From Variovorax gracilis (GTDB lineage: Bacteria > Pseudomonadota > Gammaproteobacteria > Burkholderiales > Burkholderiaceae_C): DNA of 64,000 bases. Both the position numbers and the translations under genes were made by a program. Below the pieces are notes generated by a model. It saw only the letters and a program-made list of their open reading frames with translations, ran no database searches and was not told where the DNA came from. The DNA lies in NCBI RefSeq assembly GCF_030317115.1, contig NZ_JASZYF010000004.1:62001-126000 (forward strand), written 5' to 3'. Shown here one piece after another: positions 52,750 through 62,073 of this stretch. Every line of letters begins with the position of its first letter. The stretch's first letter is position 1.

Positions 52750-53145
52750 ATGACCCGCTTCTTCGTTCACGTGATCTACCTCATCTCCGTGGTGGCTGCC
52801 GTCGCGGCGCTGCTGAACCCGAGTGCGGCTGCCGCGGCCGATCGGGTCTACCTGAGCCGGGCCGACATCGAAGCCGGCCTGGTCGGCAAGCCGGTGATGT
52901 CGAAGAACCTGTCGAGCGGCTCGATGTCGCACTGGGAATTTCGTTCTGACGGCACCGTCGAGGCCAGCCGTACGGGGCTCGGACGGGCATCGGGCACCTG
53001 GGTGATCCATGACGACGGACGGATGTGCGTCACGATGGTGAATCGCACGGTGTGCCGTTACTGGTTCCGCACCGCGACTTCGCTGGCCAACGCCGACACG
53101 ATGTCGCCGGATGCGCCGACCGTTGCGGAAGTCCGCTTCGACTAG
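52750..53145 (+). CDS. Secreted hypothetical protein (DUF995-like)
   Basis: 131 aa from MTRFFVHVI. The signal peptide (residues 5-30, likely cut after AAAA) is followed by a small beta-rich domain: VGKPVMSKNLSSGSMSHWEFRSDG, SGTWVIHDDGRMCVTM and two cysteines (CVTMVNRTVCRYWF) that may form a disulfide. The FRSDGT...GTW...DGRMCV pattern resembles DUF995 periplasmic proteins. A self-complementary stretch (AGCGCGC/GCGCGCT) follows the stop. Role unknown. Confidence 0.7.
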   Translation: MTRFFVHVIYLISVVAAVAALLNPSAAAAADRVYLSRADIEAGLVGKPVMSKNLSSGSMSHWEFRSDGTVEASRTGLGRASGTWVIHDDGRMCVTMVNRTVCRYWFRTATSLANADTMSPDAPTVAEVRFD

Positions 53146-53238
53146 CGCGCGACGGCGCGCTGCGGTCTGAAGGCCGGCAACAGTTCCCCGTCATCCTCCA
53201 GGGCATCCGTCGCTTGACTGAGAGCTAGCCGTCAACAT

Positions 53239-53553
53239 TCAACTTCCGTTCACGACCGCGCACGCAGCCTTTATGGCACGGCGATGCTCGTCGGATAGCG
53301 CATCGAGACTGTTGAGATACGCACGGTCCACCGACTCACAACGCACGTGCACTGACGCACCATCGGAACCATCGGCGGGCTTGGCGTAGGCGGCAAACAA
53401 CTCCTCTGCGCAGCGTAGCGCCGCCATTAACTGGGCCCCATCGAAAAGGCGACCGTCCATCGCGAAATGGAAGCCCCCCGAGGCCGGGTGGGATGCTAGG
53501 GGTGCCGCAGGCAGAGATGTGCTGAGAAGATCGAGAGCCGGATCGGCCGTCAT
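53239..53553 (-). CDS. Hypothetical protein
   Basis: 104 aa from MTADPALD; GAGAGG lies 8 nt before this ATG, so it is preferred over an upstream TTG. An Ala/Pro-rich N-terminus precedes a helical part (GAQLMAALRCAEELFAAYAKP) and ends SVDRAYLNSLDALSDEHRRAIKAACAVV. No signal peptide and no known family recognised. It stands between a normal-GC block and the lower-GC region that carries the IS element. Reality as a gene is fairly likely from the ribosome binding site and codon use. Confidence 0.6.
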   Translation of the reverse strand: MTADPALDLLSTSLPAAPLASHPASGGFHFAMDGRLFDGAQLMAALRCAEELFAAYAKPADGSDGASVHVRCESVDRAYLNSLDALSDEHRRAIKAACAVVNGS

Positions 53554-53837
53554 GATTTTTCCTCTCAAAGGAGAGCTACCGAGGAGTAAGCATCAAATTG
53601 TCAAATCAATCATCAATTGGGAGATGAATTGACGCATGAAGACAGATCGTTCGCGTGCCAATCTCATCCCAACCTCCGTCATCATTTCATCTTCTAAGCG
53701 CAATAGCTTCTCGTGAAAATGACTTACGACGGATGATGTTTCACGGCATATCGACCGCGTGCGGATCGGCCGCTTTTAGGCGACCCCTGTGTTTACGAAG
53801 AAAAGTAGGGCGAGAATCTGAGGAAGACAGCTCGCCA
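53554..53837. other. Low-GC spacer before the IS256 element
   Basis: About 285 bp, clearly poorer in GC than the genome average, with no gene or repeat recognised apart from the ribosome binding site of the hypothetical gene. The lower GC and neighbouring transposase remnant suggest an insertion hot spot. Confidence 0.5.
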
Positions 53838-53845
53838 GCTCTAAA
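53838..53845. repeat. Left target-site duplication GCTCTAAA
   Basis: Direct repeat GCTCTAAA, identical to 55276-55283, immediately outside the IS ends. Eight bases is the usual duplication length for IS256-family elements. Confidence 0.85.
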
Positions 53846-53882
53846 GTTGATGTCCCAGCAAGTGGTGTAAGTCTTCCTTCAC

Positions 53883-53937
53883 TCGCTGCGCGGCAAGGCG
53901 CGTAGGGCGTAGCCCGAAGCGGCTTGCCGCGCAGCGA
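53883..53937 (+). repeat. Perfect 15-bp stem in the transposase leader
   Basis: TCGCTGCGCGGCAAG (53883-53897) and its complement (53923-53937) around a 25-nt loop, located between the left terminal repeat and the transposase start. In mRNA this very stable hairpin could stop read-through transcription from outside or limit transposase translation, as protective leader structures do in some other IS elements. Confidence 0.75.
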
Positions 53938-54018
53938 CCGCTCTCTTCGGGGGGGCCATCGTGAAGACCGGATAAGTTTGAGGTGCGACCCACCAAACTT
54001 GTCTTGAAGGAAATCACG

Positions 54019-55215
54019 ATGACCAACCCAACTATGGCATTGGCCGAGCTCGCTGAGAAGGGAGCCGATGTCGACGTCCTGCGCCAGATGGTGCAGTTCA
54101 TGGCCCAACGCCTCATGGAACTCGATGTCGAAGGACGCTGTGGCGCCGCCTACGATGAGAAGAATCCCGAGCGCCTCAACAGCCGCAATGGCTACCGCGA
54201 GCGCACCTGGGACACCCGAGCCGGCAGTGTCGAGCTGAAGATTCCCAGGTTGCGCCAAGGCAGCTACTTCCCCGAGTTCCTCGAGCCTCGGCGCACCGCA
54301 GAGAAGGCGCTCACGGCCGTCATCCAGGAGGCCTACGTGCAAGGCATCTCCACCCGTTCGGTGGACGACCTGGTCAAGTCGCTTGGCATGAGCGGCGTCT
54401 CCAAGAGCCAGGTCAGCCGGTTGTGCGGGGAGCTCGACGAGCGCGTCAACGCCTTCCTTGGAAGGCAGATCGAGGGCGACTGGCCCTACCTGTGGATCGA
54501 TGCCACCTACGTGAAGACGCGCGAAGCCGGGCGCATCGTGAGCGTGGCCGTCATAGTGGCTGTCGGCGTGAACACCGACGGCCAGCGCGAGGTGCTGGGC
54601 TTGAAGGTCGGGGCCTCCGAGGCCGAGCCGTTCTGGACCGAGTTCCTGCGCAGCCTGAACCGCCGGGGCCTTCGCGGTGTGAAGCTTGTGATCAGCGACA
54701 GCCACGAGGGCATCAAGGCAGCGGCTGCGAAGGTGCTCAAGGCCACCTGGCAGCGTTGCCGGGTGCACTTCATGCGAAACGCTCTGGCGCACGCCGGCAA
54801 GACGCAGCGGCGCATGGTCTCGGCTGCCATCGGAACCGTGTTCGTTCAGGACTCGGCCGATGCAGCTCGAACGCAATGGCGATCTGTTGCCGATCAACTC
54901 CGAGACAAGTTCCCCAAGCTCGGCACCCTGATGGACGACGCGGAGAACGACGTGCTGGCCTTCATGACCTTCCCGCGAGCGCACTGGACGCAGATCTACA
55001 GCACAAACCCATTGGAGCGGCTGAACGCGGAGATCAAGCGGCGCACGAACGTCGTGGGCATCTTCCCCAACGACGCCTCGATCACGCGCCTTGTCGGAGC
55101 AATGATGCTCGAGCAGAACGACGAGTGGTCGCTCAACCGGCGCTACATGCAGTTGGAGGGCCTGCAGACCCTCAGCGATACTGCACCCACTCGGCTGTCC
55201 GCAGTGGCACGCTGA
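54019..55215 (+). CDS. IS256-family transposase (Mutator-like DDE)
   Basis: 398 aa from [16 protein letters not shown] lies 8 nt before the ATG. The DDE catalytic residues appear as [10 protein letters not shown] (Asp), [13 protein letters not shown] (Asp) and [16 protein letters not shown] (Glu), with the family C-(2)-H stretch [16 protein letters not shown]. Length is normal for IS256 transposases and no frameshift is seen, so the element is probably active. Confidence 0.96.
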   Translation: MTNPTMALAELAEKGADVDVLRQMVQFMAQRLMELDVEGRCGAAYDEKNPERLNSRNGYRERTWDTRAGSVELKIPRLRQGSYFPEFLEPRRTAEKALTAVIQEAYVQGISTRSVDDLVKSLGMSGVSKSQVSRLCGELDERVNAFLGRQIEGDWPYLWIDATYVKTREAGRIVSVAVIVAVGVNTDGQREVLGLKVGASEAEPFWTEFLRSLNRRGLRGVKLVISDSHEGIKAAAAKVLKATWQRCRVHFMRNALAHAGKTQRRMVSAAIGTVFVQDSADAARTQWRSVADQLRDKFPKLGTLMDDAENDVLAFMTFPRAHWTQIYSTNPLERLNAEIKRRTNVVGIFPNDASITRLVGAMMLEQNDEWSLNRRYMQLEGLQTLSDTAPTRLSAVAR

Positions 55216-55275
55216 GTACCGTGCATCTCAGCCCTGTCCGGGCTGAAGACTTACACCATGCGCTGGGACGTGACC

Positions 55276-55283
55276 GCTCTAAA
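55276..55283. repeat. Right target-site duplication GCTCTAAA
   Basis: Partner of the copy at 53838-53845. Immediately follows the right terminal repeat. Confidence 0.85.
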
Positions 55284-55556
55284 TCAATTCGCGGCCGAAT
55301 AGCCGAGCGTTCTCGGCGCTCAACGACTGCCTCTTAGCCCAATAGCGCGCCCATGGGTCTTCCGTCTGGAACGACAGGTGCTCGCACGCCGTCGCGATCG
55401 TTCATTGAGAACCGCTCATGAGCTTGGCTAAGGAGACTCTGATCAGGCGCTGATTTCAGGCTGAACGCGCGCGAGTCATGCCCTCTGGCCTGCAATCGAT
55501 GTGGATTTGGCTCTGGTCGGGTCTGTGGGCGCGCAATAGTGCCCATCCAGGCGCAC
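55284..55556. other. Non-coding or degraded stretch between mobile elements
   Basis: About 270 bp after the IS256 element. The open frames are short, without ribosome binding sites, and show no similarity I recognise. Probably degraded mobile DNA together with the IS5-type fragment that follows. Confidence 0.45.
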
Positions 55557-55811
55557 CTAGGCCCGAAGGGCATCCAGTAGTGGTCGGCGGACGATGAGAG
55601 GTTGATCAAGCTGGCGACCACGAACAGGCGGTTGCCGCTCTTGGCCAGCGCTGGGGTAGTGTGGCTCGATCAGCGCACACAACTGCGCCCACGGCACAAC
55701 GCGATCCATCTCGGCCAGAAAGGCCGCGCGCTTGGTCGTCTTGCCGTACTGATCGAACCCACCGCGAACCAACCTGATCTGCTTTATCCGCAGTCGCCTA
55801 CTGCGCATCAA
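55557..55811 (-). pseudogene. IS5-type transposase N-terminal remnant
   Basis: 84 codons. The segment GKTTKRAAFLAEMDRVVPWAQLCALIEPHYPSAGQ is read by eye as the start of IS5-family transposases (usual form: R/K-rich stretch, FLAEMD-VVPW-LxALIEPHYP). After SAGQE the reading becomes unrelated (PPVRGRQLDQPL) and ends, so the catalytic DDE part is missing. A frameshift or deletion, followed by decay, is likely. No terminal repeats identified. Confidence 0.78.
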
Positions 55812-55843
55812 ATCTCACAGCGGTGGACTTGATCAGAGGCTCC

Positions 55844-57235
55844 CTAGCGCTCGCGCACGCTCTCCGCCTCGCGCAGCGCATTCAGAAAGCCTTCCCGCCA
55901 CCAGTGCACATCCTGCTCGCGAATGCGCGCCAGCAGCTTCTGGTGGCGCTCGCGGCGTTCGTCCAGCGGCATCTGCAGTGCCTGCTGCACCGTCTCCGCC
56001 GTGCCGTGCGTGTCGTAGGGGTTCACCAGCAGCGCCTCCCTCAATTGCTCGGCAGCGCCTGCAAAGCGTGACAGCACCAACACCCCCGGGTCCGCGGGGT
56101 CCTGCGCCGCGATGTATTCCTTCGCGACCAGGTTCATGCCGTCACGCAGCGGCGTGACGAGGCCGACGGCGGCCGCGCGACACAGGCCCGGCACGCGTTT
56201 GCGCGCCACCATGCGGTGGATGTAGCGCACCGGCATCCAGTCGAGTTCGCCGTAGTCGCCGTTGATGGCGCCGCACAGCGATTCGAGTTCGCGCCGGATG
56301 TCTGCATAGGCATCGACCGTCTCGCGCGTCGGCGATGCGATCTGGATCAGCGTCGCGCTGCGGCGGTTCTCGGGGTAGTTGGCGAGCAGCTCGCGGAACG
56401 AGCGCACCCGCTGCGGGATGCCCTTTGAATAGTCGAGCCGGTCGATGCCCAGCAGCAGGCGGCGGCTCGAGTATTCGCGCCGCATGGTCTCGAACATGTC
56501 GCGCGATTCCTTGGCGTGCGTGAGCGCGGCGAACTCGTCGACGTCGATGCCGATCGGGAAGGCGTTGCAGCGCACCGTCTGGCCGTAGGCGCGATAGCGC
56601 TGGTCGCCCAGGCTCTCGCCGTGAGCCTCGTTCTGCACGTAGTGCTCGAAGTGCTGCACGTCCTGGCGGGACTGGAAGCCGATCAGGTCATAGGCGAAGA
56701 GCGAGCGCATCAGCCACTCGTGCTGCGGGATCGCCGCCATGATGATCTGCGGCGGCAGCGGAATGTGCAGGAAGAAGCCGATGCGCTGCCTGCACCCCAT
56801 CGCACGCAGTTCGGCCGCCAACGGGATCAGGTGGTAGTCGTGCACCCAGATGATGTCGTCTTCCTGGAGCAGCGGCATCAGCTTGCGGGCGAAGAGCTGG
56901 TTCACGCGCCGGTAGCCGCCGATGAAGGCGGCCTCGAAATGCGCGAGATCCAGCCGGTCGTGGAACACCGGCCAGAGGACGTCGTTGCTGTAGCCGAGGT
57001 AGTAGCTGTCGTGGTCGTCGCGGCTCAGGTCGATGGTCGCGAGCGTGACCTTGCCGGCCTGCTGCTTGTGCATCTCGCCTTCGCCGGTGGGTCCTTCCTC
57101 GACGATGGCACCGCTCCAGCCGAACCACAGGCCGCCGCTTTGCTGCAGGCTTTCGCCGAGCGCGACGGCGAGTCCGCCCGCAGCGGGCTTCCGCGGATCG
57201 GCCACGCGGTTCGAAACCACGACCAGCCGGCTCAT
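55844..57235 (-). CDS. otsA: Trehalose-6-phosphate synthase OtsA
   Basis: 463-aa GT20 enzyme that joins UDP-glucose and glucose-6-phosphate. Start [12 protein letters not shown] at 57235. Family motifs: [60 protein letters not shown] and [19 protein letters not shown]. The start overlaps the GH15 stop by 4 nt (ATGA). With OtsB it makes trehalose, an osmoprotectant. The reading that extends further upstream in this frame is a shadow. Confidence 0.96.
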   Translation of the reverse strand: MSRLVVVSNRVADPRKPAAGGLAVALGESLQQSGGLWFGWSGAIVEEGPTGEGEMHKQQAGKVTLATIDLSRDDHDSYYLGYSNDVLWPVFHDRLDLAHFEAAFIGGYRRVNQLFARKLMPLLQEDDIIWVHDYHLIPLAAELRAMGCRQRIGFFLHIPLPPQIIMAAIPQHEWLMRSLFAYDLIGFQSRQDVQHFEHYVQNEAHGESLGDQRYRAYGQTVRCNAFPIGIDVDEFAALTHAKESRDMFETMRREYSSRRLLLGIDRLDYSKGIPQRVRSFRELLANYPENRRSATLIQIASPTRETVDAYADIRRELESLCGAINGDYGELDWMPVRYIHRMVARKRVPGLCRAAAVGLVTPLRDGMNLVAKEYIAAQDPADPGVLVLSRFAGAAEQLREALLVNPYDTHGTAETVQQALQMPLDERRERHQKLLARIREQDVHWWREGFLNALREAESVRER

Positions 57236-59157
57236 ATGCAGGAGTCCCAGGGCGCGGAAAGTCTCACCGCGGCATTGATGATGCCCACCATCGAATAGGT
57301 CTGCGGAAAGTTGCCCCACATCTCGCCGGTGACGGGGTGCGTGTCCTCGGAAAGCAGTCCGAGCGGATTGCGCGCCGCGAGCATGGTCTCGAAGATCTGC
57401 CGCGCCTCGGCCTTGCGGCCGATCTTGGCCAGCGCATCGATGCGCCAGAAGGTGCAGATGTTGAAGGCCGTTTCGGGCTTGCCGAAGTCGTCGGCGGCTT
57501 CGTAGCGCCGCATGTACGGTCCGTCGCAGAGCGACTTCTCCATCGCCTCGACGGTGGAGACGAAGCGCGGGTCGCGCGCGTCGATCAGGCCCACTTCGAC
57601 CATCAGCAGGATGCTCGCGTCGAGTTCGTGGCCGCCGAAGCTCTCGGCGAAGGCCTGGCGCTCCTCGCACCAGGACTTGGCGAGGATCTCCTCCCGCATG
57701 CGCGACGAGTGCCCGTGCCAGTAGGCCGCGCGCTCCGCCAGACCGAGCGTGCGGGCGATCTTCGCAAGGCGGTCGCAGGCGGCCCAGCTCATCAACGCCG
57801 AGCTGGTGTGCACCCGGGCGCGTGTGCGCAGCTCCCACATGCCGGCGTCCGGCGTTCCATAGACGCGGATCGCCTGCTCCCCGACGGCCTCCAGGTATGG
57901 AAACTCCGCCTCGCCGCCCCGGCTCAGCAACCGGTGATCGTGAAAGGCCTGCGCCGCGCCGAGCACGATGTTGCCGTAGACGTCATGCTGGAAGTGCTCC
58001 TGCGCCTGGTTGCCCACGCGCACGGGTCCCATGCCGCGGTAGCCGCTGAGCCCTTCGACCAAGGATTCCGGCAGGTCGCCTTCCAGCCCGATGCCGTAGA
58101 GCGGCTGGATGTGTTCGCCGCGCGAGCCGATCACCACGTTGGACAGCCATCGGAGGTAATCCTCCATCGTTCCCACTTCCGAGAGGCTGTTGAGCGCGCG
58201 CACCACGAAGAAGGCATCGCGAAGCCAGCAGTAGCGGTAGTCCCAGTTGCGCTGGCTGCCCGGCGCCTCGGGGATGCTGGTGGTCATCGCGGCGACGATC
58301 GCGCCGGTGTCTTCGTAGAGCGAGAGCTTGAGCGTGATGGCCGCGCGGATCACCGCCTCCTGGTACTCGAAGGGGATCGCGAGCCGCTTGCTCCAGGTGC
58401 GCCAGTAGGCGATGGTCTCCTGCTCGAAATGCCTGGCTGTGTCGGCGATGCCGTCGGTGAGCGTCTCGTCCGCACCCAGCACGAAGTTGTATTCGCGCGA
58501 GAGGACGAAGGGCTGGTGCGAAAGGATGTGCGAAACCGATGCGTCGGTGTTCAGCCGCAAGGTGAACTCGGGCCCCACGAAGCGGATATGGTTGCTGCCG
58601 CGCGTGATGGTCGGGGCCGTGGCGCCCCACTGGAAGCGCGGCATGAGCGTGACGCGGATGCGTGGCGTGCCCTTGATCGGTTTCACGCGGCGCACCATCG
58701 TGAGCGGCCGGAAGTAGCGCGAGCGGCTGTGGAAGCGTGGTGCCAGGTCGGTGATCTCGATGCCCTGACCCGCCGAATCGAAGAGCTGGGTACGCAGCAC
58801 GGCCGTGTTCGGCTCGTACCACTGCCTGGACGATGCGAAGTCCTCGATCTCGATCGCCCAGGCGCTTGCATCCTCGCCCGTGTGCAGCAGCGCGTTGAAG
58901 ACGGGGTCGCCGTCGAAGCGCGGCAGGCAACTCCACACGACGCGGCCGCGCTCGTCGACCAGGGCGCTGTAGGCGCAGTTGCCGATGACGCCGACGTTGA
59001 GCGAGGCCTTGGCCGGCGAACCGAAGCCGGTTCGCGCCGAGGGGTCGGTGATGGCCTCGGGATGCGTGCGCGGCTTGTCGCTGGCGCTTGCCGCGCCCGC
59101 GATGGACTGGCCGGCGCGGTCTTCAGGCGCGTCGACCTCTTTCTGGACAGTGCTCAT
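57232..59157 (-). CDS. Glycoside hydrolase family 15 protein (glucoamylase/trehalase-like)
   Basis: 641 aa from MSTVQKEVD at 59157. An N-terminal beta-sandwich (SLNVGVIGNCAYSALVDERGRVVWSCLPRFDGDP) is followed by an (alpha/alpha)6 barrel with the GH15 signature NWDYRYCWLRDAFF (about 330) and a C-terminal GEMWGNFPQTYSMVG segment. GH15 proteins in bacteria include glucoamylases and trehalases. Position between otsB and otsA, overlapping both by 4 nt, suggests that it degrades or trims an alpha-glucoside in trehalose metabolism. The exact substrate is not settled by sequence. Confidence 0.9.
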   Translation of the reverse strand: MSTVQKEVDAPEDRAGQSIAGAASASDKPRTHPEAITDPSARTGFGSPAKASLNVGVIGNCAYSALVDERGRVVWSCLPRFDGDPVFNALLHTGEDASAWAIEIEDFASSRQWYEPNTAVLRTQLFDSAGQGIEITDLAPRFHSRSRYFRPLTMVRRVKPIKGTPRIRVTLMPRFQWGATAPTITRGSNHIRFVGPEFTLRLNTDASVSHILSHQPFVLSREYNFVLGADETLTDGIADTARHFEQETIAYWRTWSKRLAIPFEYQEAVIRAAITLKLSLYEDTGAIVAAMTTSIPEAPGSQRNWDYRYCWLRDAFFVVRALNSLSEVGTMEDYLRWLSNVVIGSRGEHIQPLYGIGLEGDLPESLVEGLSGYRGMGPVRVGNQAQEHFQHDVYGNIVLGAAQAFHDHRLLSRGGEAEFPYLEAVGEQAIRVYGTPDAGMWELRTRARVHTSSALMSWAACDRLAKIARTLGLAERAAYWHGHSSRMREEILAKSWCEERQAFAESFGGHELDASILLMVEVGLIDARDPRFVSTVEAMEKSLCDGPYMRRYEAADDFGKPETAFNICTFWRIDALAKIGRKAEARQIFETMLAARNPLGLLSEDTHPVTGEMWGNFPQTYSMVGIINAAVRLSAPWDSCI

Positions 59158-59918
59158 TCCGGCTTCCTCGGGGTTGCGGGCGGCGGTGCAGCGAGCAAGT
59201 CTCGCGCCGCCACCAGCCATTCGAACACCGCACGCGGTGAATCGAGCCGGTGCAGCGCCAGGCTGGGCCCGGAGCCCACCTTGATCGCCACGCCGCCGCG
59301 CGGCTGCACGATGGCGAAGCCGCTTTCATCGGTGGTGTCGTCGCCGGCAAACACGGGAACGCGGCCCGCGAAGGGCGCTTCGCGCAGGAAAGCGTCGATG
59401 GCGACGCCCTTGTTGATGCCCGCAGGCTTGACCTCGAACACGAACTTGCCGTGCAGCAACTCGAACTGCGGCTGGCCGTCGATCGCGCGCGTCATGGCAT
59501 CGCGGCACACGGCCTCGAGTTGCGGCGCAAGCCGGTAGTGCAGCGCGATGGCGGCGTGCTTGCGCTCGACCAGCAGCCCTTCGTAGACGCGGGCGAGCTC
59601 GTTCGCAGCTGCAAGCACCGCCGTGAGATCGAGTGCGCGCTGCTCCTGCATGCGGCCTTCGGCGTCTCGGCGCTGCACGCCGTGCTCGCCGGCGGCCGGC
59701 AGGCGCAGGGGTGCGAGAAAGCGGTCGAGCACGTCGATCTGCCGGCCGGAGACGACCGCCAGCGCGCCGCCCAGCAGATCGTGCAGGTCGCCGAGCAGCG
59801 GGACCATGGCGGCGGGGACGTGGACGGCCTCCGGCGTCTCGGCGATCGCCACCAGCGTGCCGTCGAAGTCGAGGAACAGGGCCGCGTCGGGCGTGAGTCG
59901 GGGGGGCGTCTGCAGCAT
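59154..59918 (-). CDS. otsB: Trehalose-6-phosphate phosphatase OtsB
   Basis: 254-aa HAD-family phosphatase. Motif I LFLDFDGTLVAIAETPE, ALAVVSGRQIDVLDRF, ALHYRLAPQLE, EVKPAGINKGVAIDAFL and the metal-binding FAGDDTTDESGF are in place. It dephosphorylates the OtsA product to trehalose. First gene of the otsB-GH15-otsA operon (4-nt overlap with GH15), 62 bp after cca. Confidence 0.96.
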   Translation of the reverse strand: MLQTPPRLTPDAALFLDFDGTLVAIAETPEAVHVPAAMVPLLGDLHDLLGGALAVVSGRQIDVLDRFLAPLRLPAAGEHGVQRRDAEGRMQEQRALDLTAVLAAANELARVYEGLLVERKHAAIALHYRLAPQLEAVCRDAMTRAIDGQPQFELLHGKFVFEVKPAGINKGVAIDAFLREAPFAGRVPVFAGDDTTDESGFAIVQPRGGVAIKVGSGPSLALHRLDSPRAVFEWLVAARDLLAAPPPATPRKPE

Positions 59919-59980
59919 GGAGGGAAAACCATAGCAGACTCGCGCCGCGCGGCGCGTCGGCCAAAGCCGTCAATCCACCT

Positions 59981-61249
59981 TCAAGAGGAGGGTTGCAAGG
60001 CTGCGTTCACCGCGGCAACGCGCGCGCGGGCGATGGCCTCGCCGATCTTCGGTCCTGACGCGCCGGCCTCTTTCGCCTCGCGAGCGATGGGTTCGGTGGC
60101 GACGGACTGCGCGGCGGCCAGGGCCGAGAGCAGGCGCGTGCGCTGCGGATAAGGCGCATCTTCGAGGCCGAGGCGGCCCCGAGCATCGCATTCGCAGGCC
60201 AGCAGCGCCTCGTCGAATCGCTCCGGCTTGCGGAAGGCATCGCAGCGCTCCAGCAGGCGGACGACCGCCGCGGCGTTGAGCTCGCTGCTGCGGTGGATGT
60301 TGCCGTGCTCGCGTGCCACCACGTCGGCGAGCTCGCGGACATCGACGGGCACGCGCCAGCGGTCGCACAGTGCGCGCAGCAGCTTCGCGCTGCGCTGCTC
60401 GTGGCCGATGTGGCGCGGCAGTACGTCGGCCGGCGTCGTGCCCTTGCCCAGGTCGTGCACCAGGCAGGCGAAGCGCACCGCCAGCGGCGCGTGAAGGTGC
60501 GCTGCCATGTCGAGCACCATCATCAGGTGTACGCCGGTATCGACTTCGGGGTGATGGGCTTCCGGCTGGGGCACGCCCCAGAGGCGGTCGACCTCGGGCA
60601 GCAGCACGGCCAGCGCGCCGCATTGGCGCAGCAGGTCGAACATGCGCGAGGGCTTGACTTCCATCAGGCCGCGCGCGAGTTCCTGCCAGACGCGCTCGGG
60701 TACCAGCGCATCGGCTTCGCCGGCCTCGACCATCTCGCGCATCAGCACCATCGTTTCGGGCGCGACCTGGAAGTCGGCGAAGCGCGCGGCGAAACGCGCC
60801 ACGCGGAGGATGCGCACCGGGTCTTCGCGGAAAGCGTCGGTCACGTGGCGCAGCTGCCTCTGCTGCAGGTCACGCTGGCCGTGGAAGGGGTCGATCAGGT
60901 CGGCCGGGTCCAGGTCGAGGCGGTCGGACGCGTTGATCCGTGCCTCGGGCAGCGCGATGGCGTTGATGGTCAGATCGCGCCGGGCGAGGTCCTGTTCGAG
61001 CGTGACGTCCGGCGCCGCATGGACGATGAAGCCGCGGTAGCCCGGCGCGCTCTTGCGCTCGGTGCGCGCCAGCGCGTACTCCTCGCGGGTTTCGGGGTGC
61101 AGGAAGACGGGGAAGTCGCGCCCCACGGGGAGGAAGCCGCGCGCCACCATCTGTTCGGGTGTGGCGCCGACCACGACCCAGTCGTGGTCGCTGCCCGGCA
61201 GTCCCAGCAGCACATCGCGGATCGCGCCGCCGACGAGATAGGTTTGCAT
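59981..61249 (-). CDS. cca: CCA-adding tRNA nucleotidyltransferase (multifunctional, with HD domain)
   Basis: 422 aa. The head domain has YLVGGAIRDVLLGLPGSDHDWVVVG (nucleotidyltransferase core and DxD), the ERK/R segment RTERK and RDLTINAIAL. The C-terminal half bears an HD phosphohydrolase domain (CLVHDLGKGTTP; GHEQRSAKLL), the type found in E. coli Cca, which adds 2',3'-cyclic phosphodiesterase and phosphatase activity. It builds and repairs the CCA end of tRNAs. It ends GSGPKIGEAIARARVAAVNAAL, typical of the family. Confidence 0.95.
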   Translation of the reverse strand: MQTYLVGGAIRDVLLGLPGSDHDWVVVGATPEQMVARGFLPVGRDFPVFLHPETREEYALARTERKSAPGYRGFIVHAAPDVTLEQDLARRDLTINAIALPEARINASDRLDLDPADLIDPFHGQRDLQQRQLRHVTDAFREDPVRILRVARFAARFADFQVAPETMVLMREMVEAGEADALVPERVWQELARGLMEVKPSRMFDLLRQCGALAVLLPEVDRLWGVPQPEAHHPEVDTGVHLMMVLDMAAHLHAPLAVRFACLVHDLGKGTTPADVLPRHIGHEQRSAKLLRALCDRWRVPVDVRELADVVAREHGNIHRSSELNAAAVVRLLERCDAFRKPERFDEALLACECDARGRLGLEDAPYPQRTRLLSALAAAQSVATEPIAREAKEAGASGPKIGEAIARARVAAVNAALQPSS

Positions 61250-61303
61250 GGGCGCAGTGTAGGGCGGCGAGACGTCGCCGCAGCTCCTGCGCCCGGGGCC
61301 GGC

Positions 61304-61987
61304 TCAGCGCTCCAGCCGGTACGGTTCGTCCATGAGGACGAAGTCCTTCTCCACCAGTGCTTCGGCAATCCAGGCCTTGACGCCCGGCAATGCCAGCACG
61401 CGCTCGATATAGGCCGAGATCGCGGCAGGCACCGGCAGGGCGAAGGTCTTGATGCGCGTGCAGACAGGCGCAAAGTAGGCGTCGGCGATGCTGAATTCGC
61501 CGAAGAGCATCGGCCCGCCATGGGCATCGAGCAGGCCGCTCCACAACTGCACGATGCGGTCGAGGTCGGCGCGCACGGCGGGCTGGTCCCGGAGGATCAG
61601 CCGGCCTTGCTGGCTCAGGTCGGCTTCGAGGTTCATGCCGCAGTGGCTGCGCAGCGCGCGGAAGCCCGCGTGCATCTCGGCGCATGCGCTGCGTGCCTGC
61701 GCGCGCCGGGCCTTGTCGGCGGGCCAGAGCTTCTTGTCGGGATGCGTCTCGGCAAGGTATTCGCAGATGGCGAGCGTGTCATAGACGACGATGTCGCCGT
61801 CCTGCAGCACCGGCACCGTGCCCGTCGGATTGATCGGCAGGATGGTGTGCTTGAACTTCGAGTGCTCGTCGAAGGAGTCGAAGCGCACCATCACTTCCTC
61901 GAAGGAGATGCCGGCCTGCTTCAGGAGCACCCAGGGTCGCATCGACCAGGACGAGTAGTTCTTGTTGCCGATGTAGAGCTTGATCAT
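61304..61987 (-). CDS. Glutathione S-transferase
   Basis: 227 aa from MIKLYIGNKNY at 61987. The thioredoxin-like N-domain carries the YSSWSMRPW loop (catalytic Ser region) and PTGTVPVLQDGDIVVYDTLAICEYL (glutathione binding), followed by the all-helical C-domain. Bacterial GST of the YfcF-like or zeta-like sort; substrate unknown. The longer in-frame reading upstream belongs to the mgtC shadow. It is 54 bp upstream of cca on the same strand. Confidence 0.92.
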   Translation of the reverse strand: MIKLYIGNKNYSSWSMRPWVLLKQAGISFEEVMVRFDSFDEHSKFKHTILPINPTGTVPVLQDGDIVVYDTLAICEYLAETHPDKKLWPADKARRAQARSACAEMHAGFRALRSHCGMNLEADLSQQGRLILRDQPAVRADLDRIVQLWSGLLDAHGGPMLFGEFSIADAYFAPVCTRIKTFALPVPAAISAYIERVLALPGVKAWIAEALVEKDFVLMDEPYRLER

Positions 61988-62073
61988 GCGGGCCTCTCGG
62001 AAGTGATGCAAAGCCTTCGATCCTAGCGGCGGCGACCCGGGCGATTGATGCGATCGGGGACCGGAATTGATGC

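Larger units (their letters stand above)
53846..55275 (+). mobile_element. Intact IS256-family insertion sequence (1430 bp)
   Basis: Bounded by 31-bp imperfect terminal inverted repeats, 53846-53876 and 55245-55275, matching at 25 of 31 positions and sharing the inner block TGGTGTAAGTCTTC without mismatch. It is flanked by the 8-bp duplication GCTCTAAA and holds one intact transposase gene. A 15-bp inverted repeat lies between the left end and the gene. All parts needed for movement appear present, and the perfect target duplication suggests a recent insertion. Confidence 0.93.

Noticed and set aside
53144-53161. Self-complementary GC stretch after the DUF995-like gene
   Set aside because: Stem AGCGCGC/GCGCGCT without a T tract; not enough to call a terminator.
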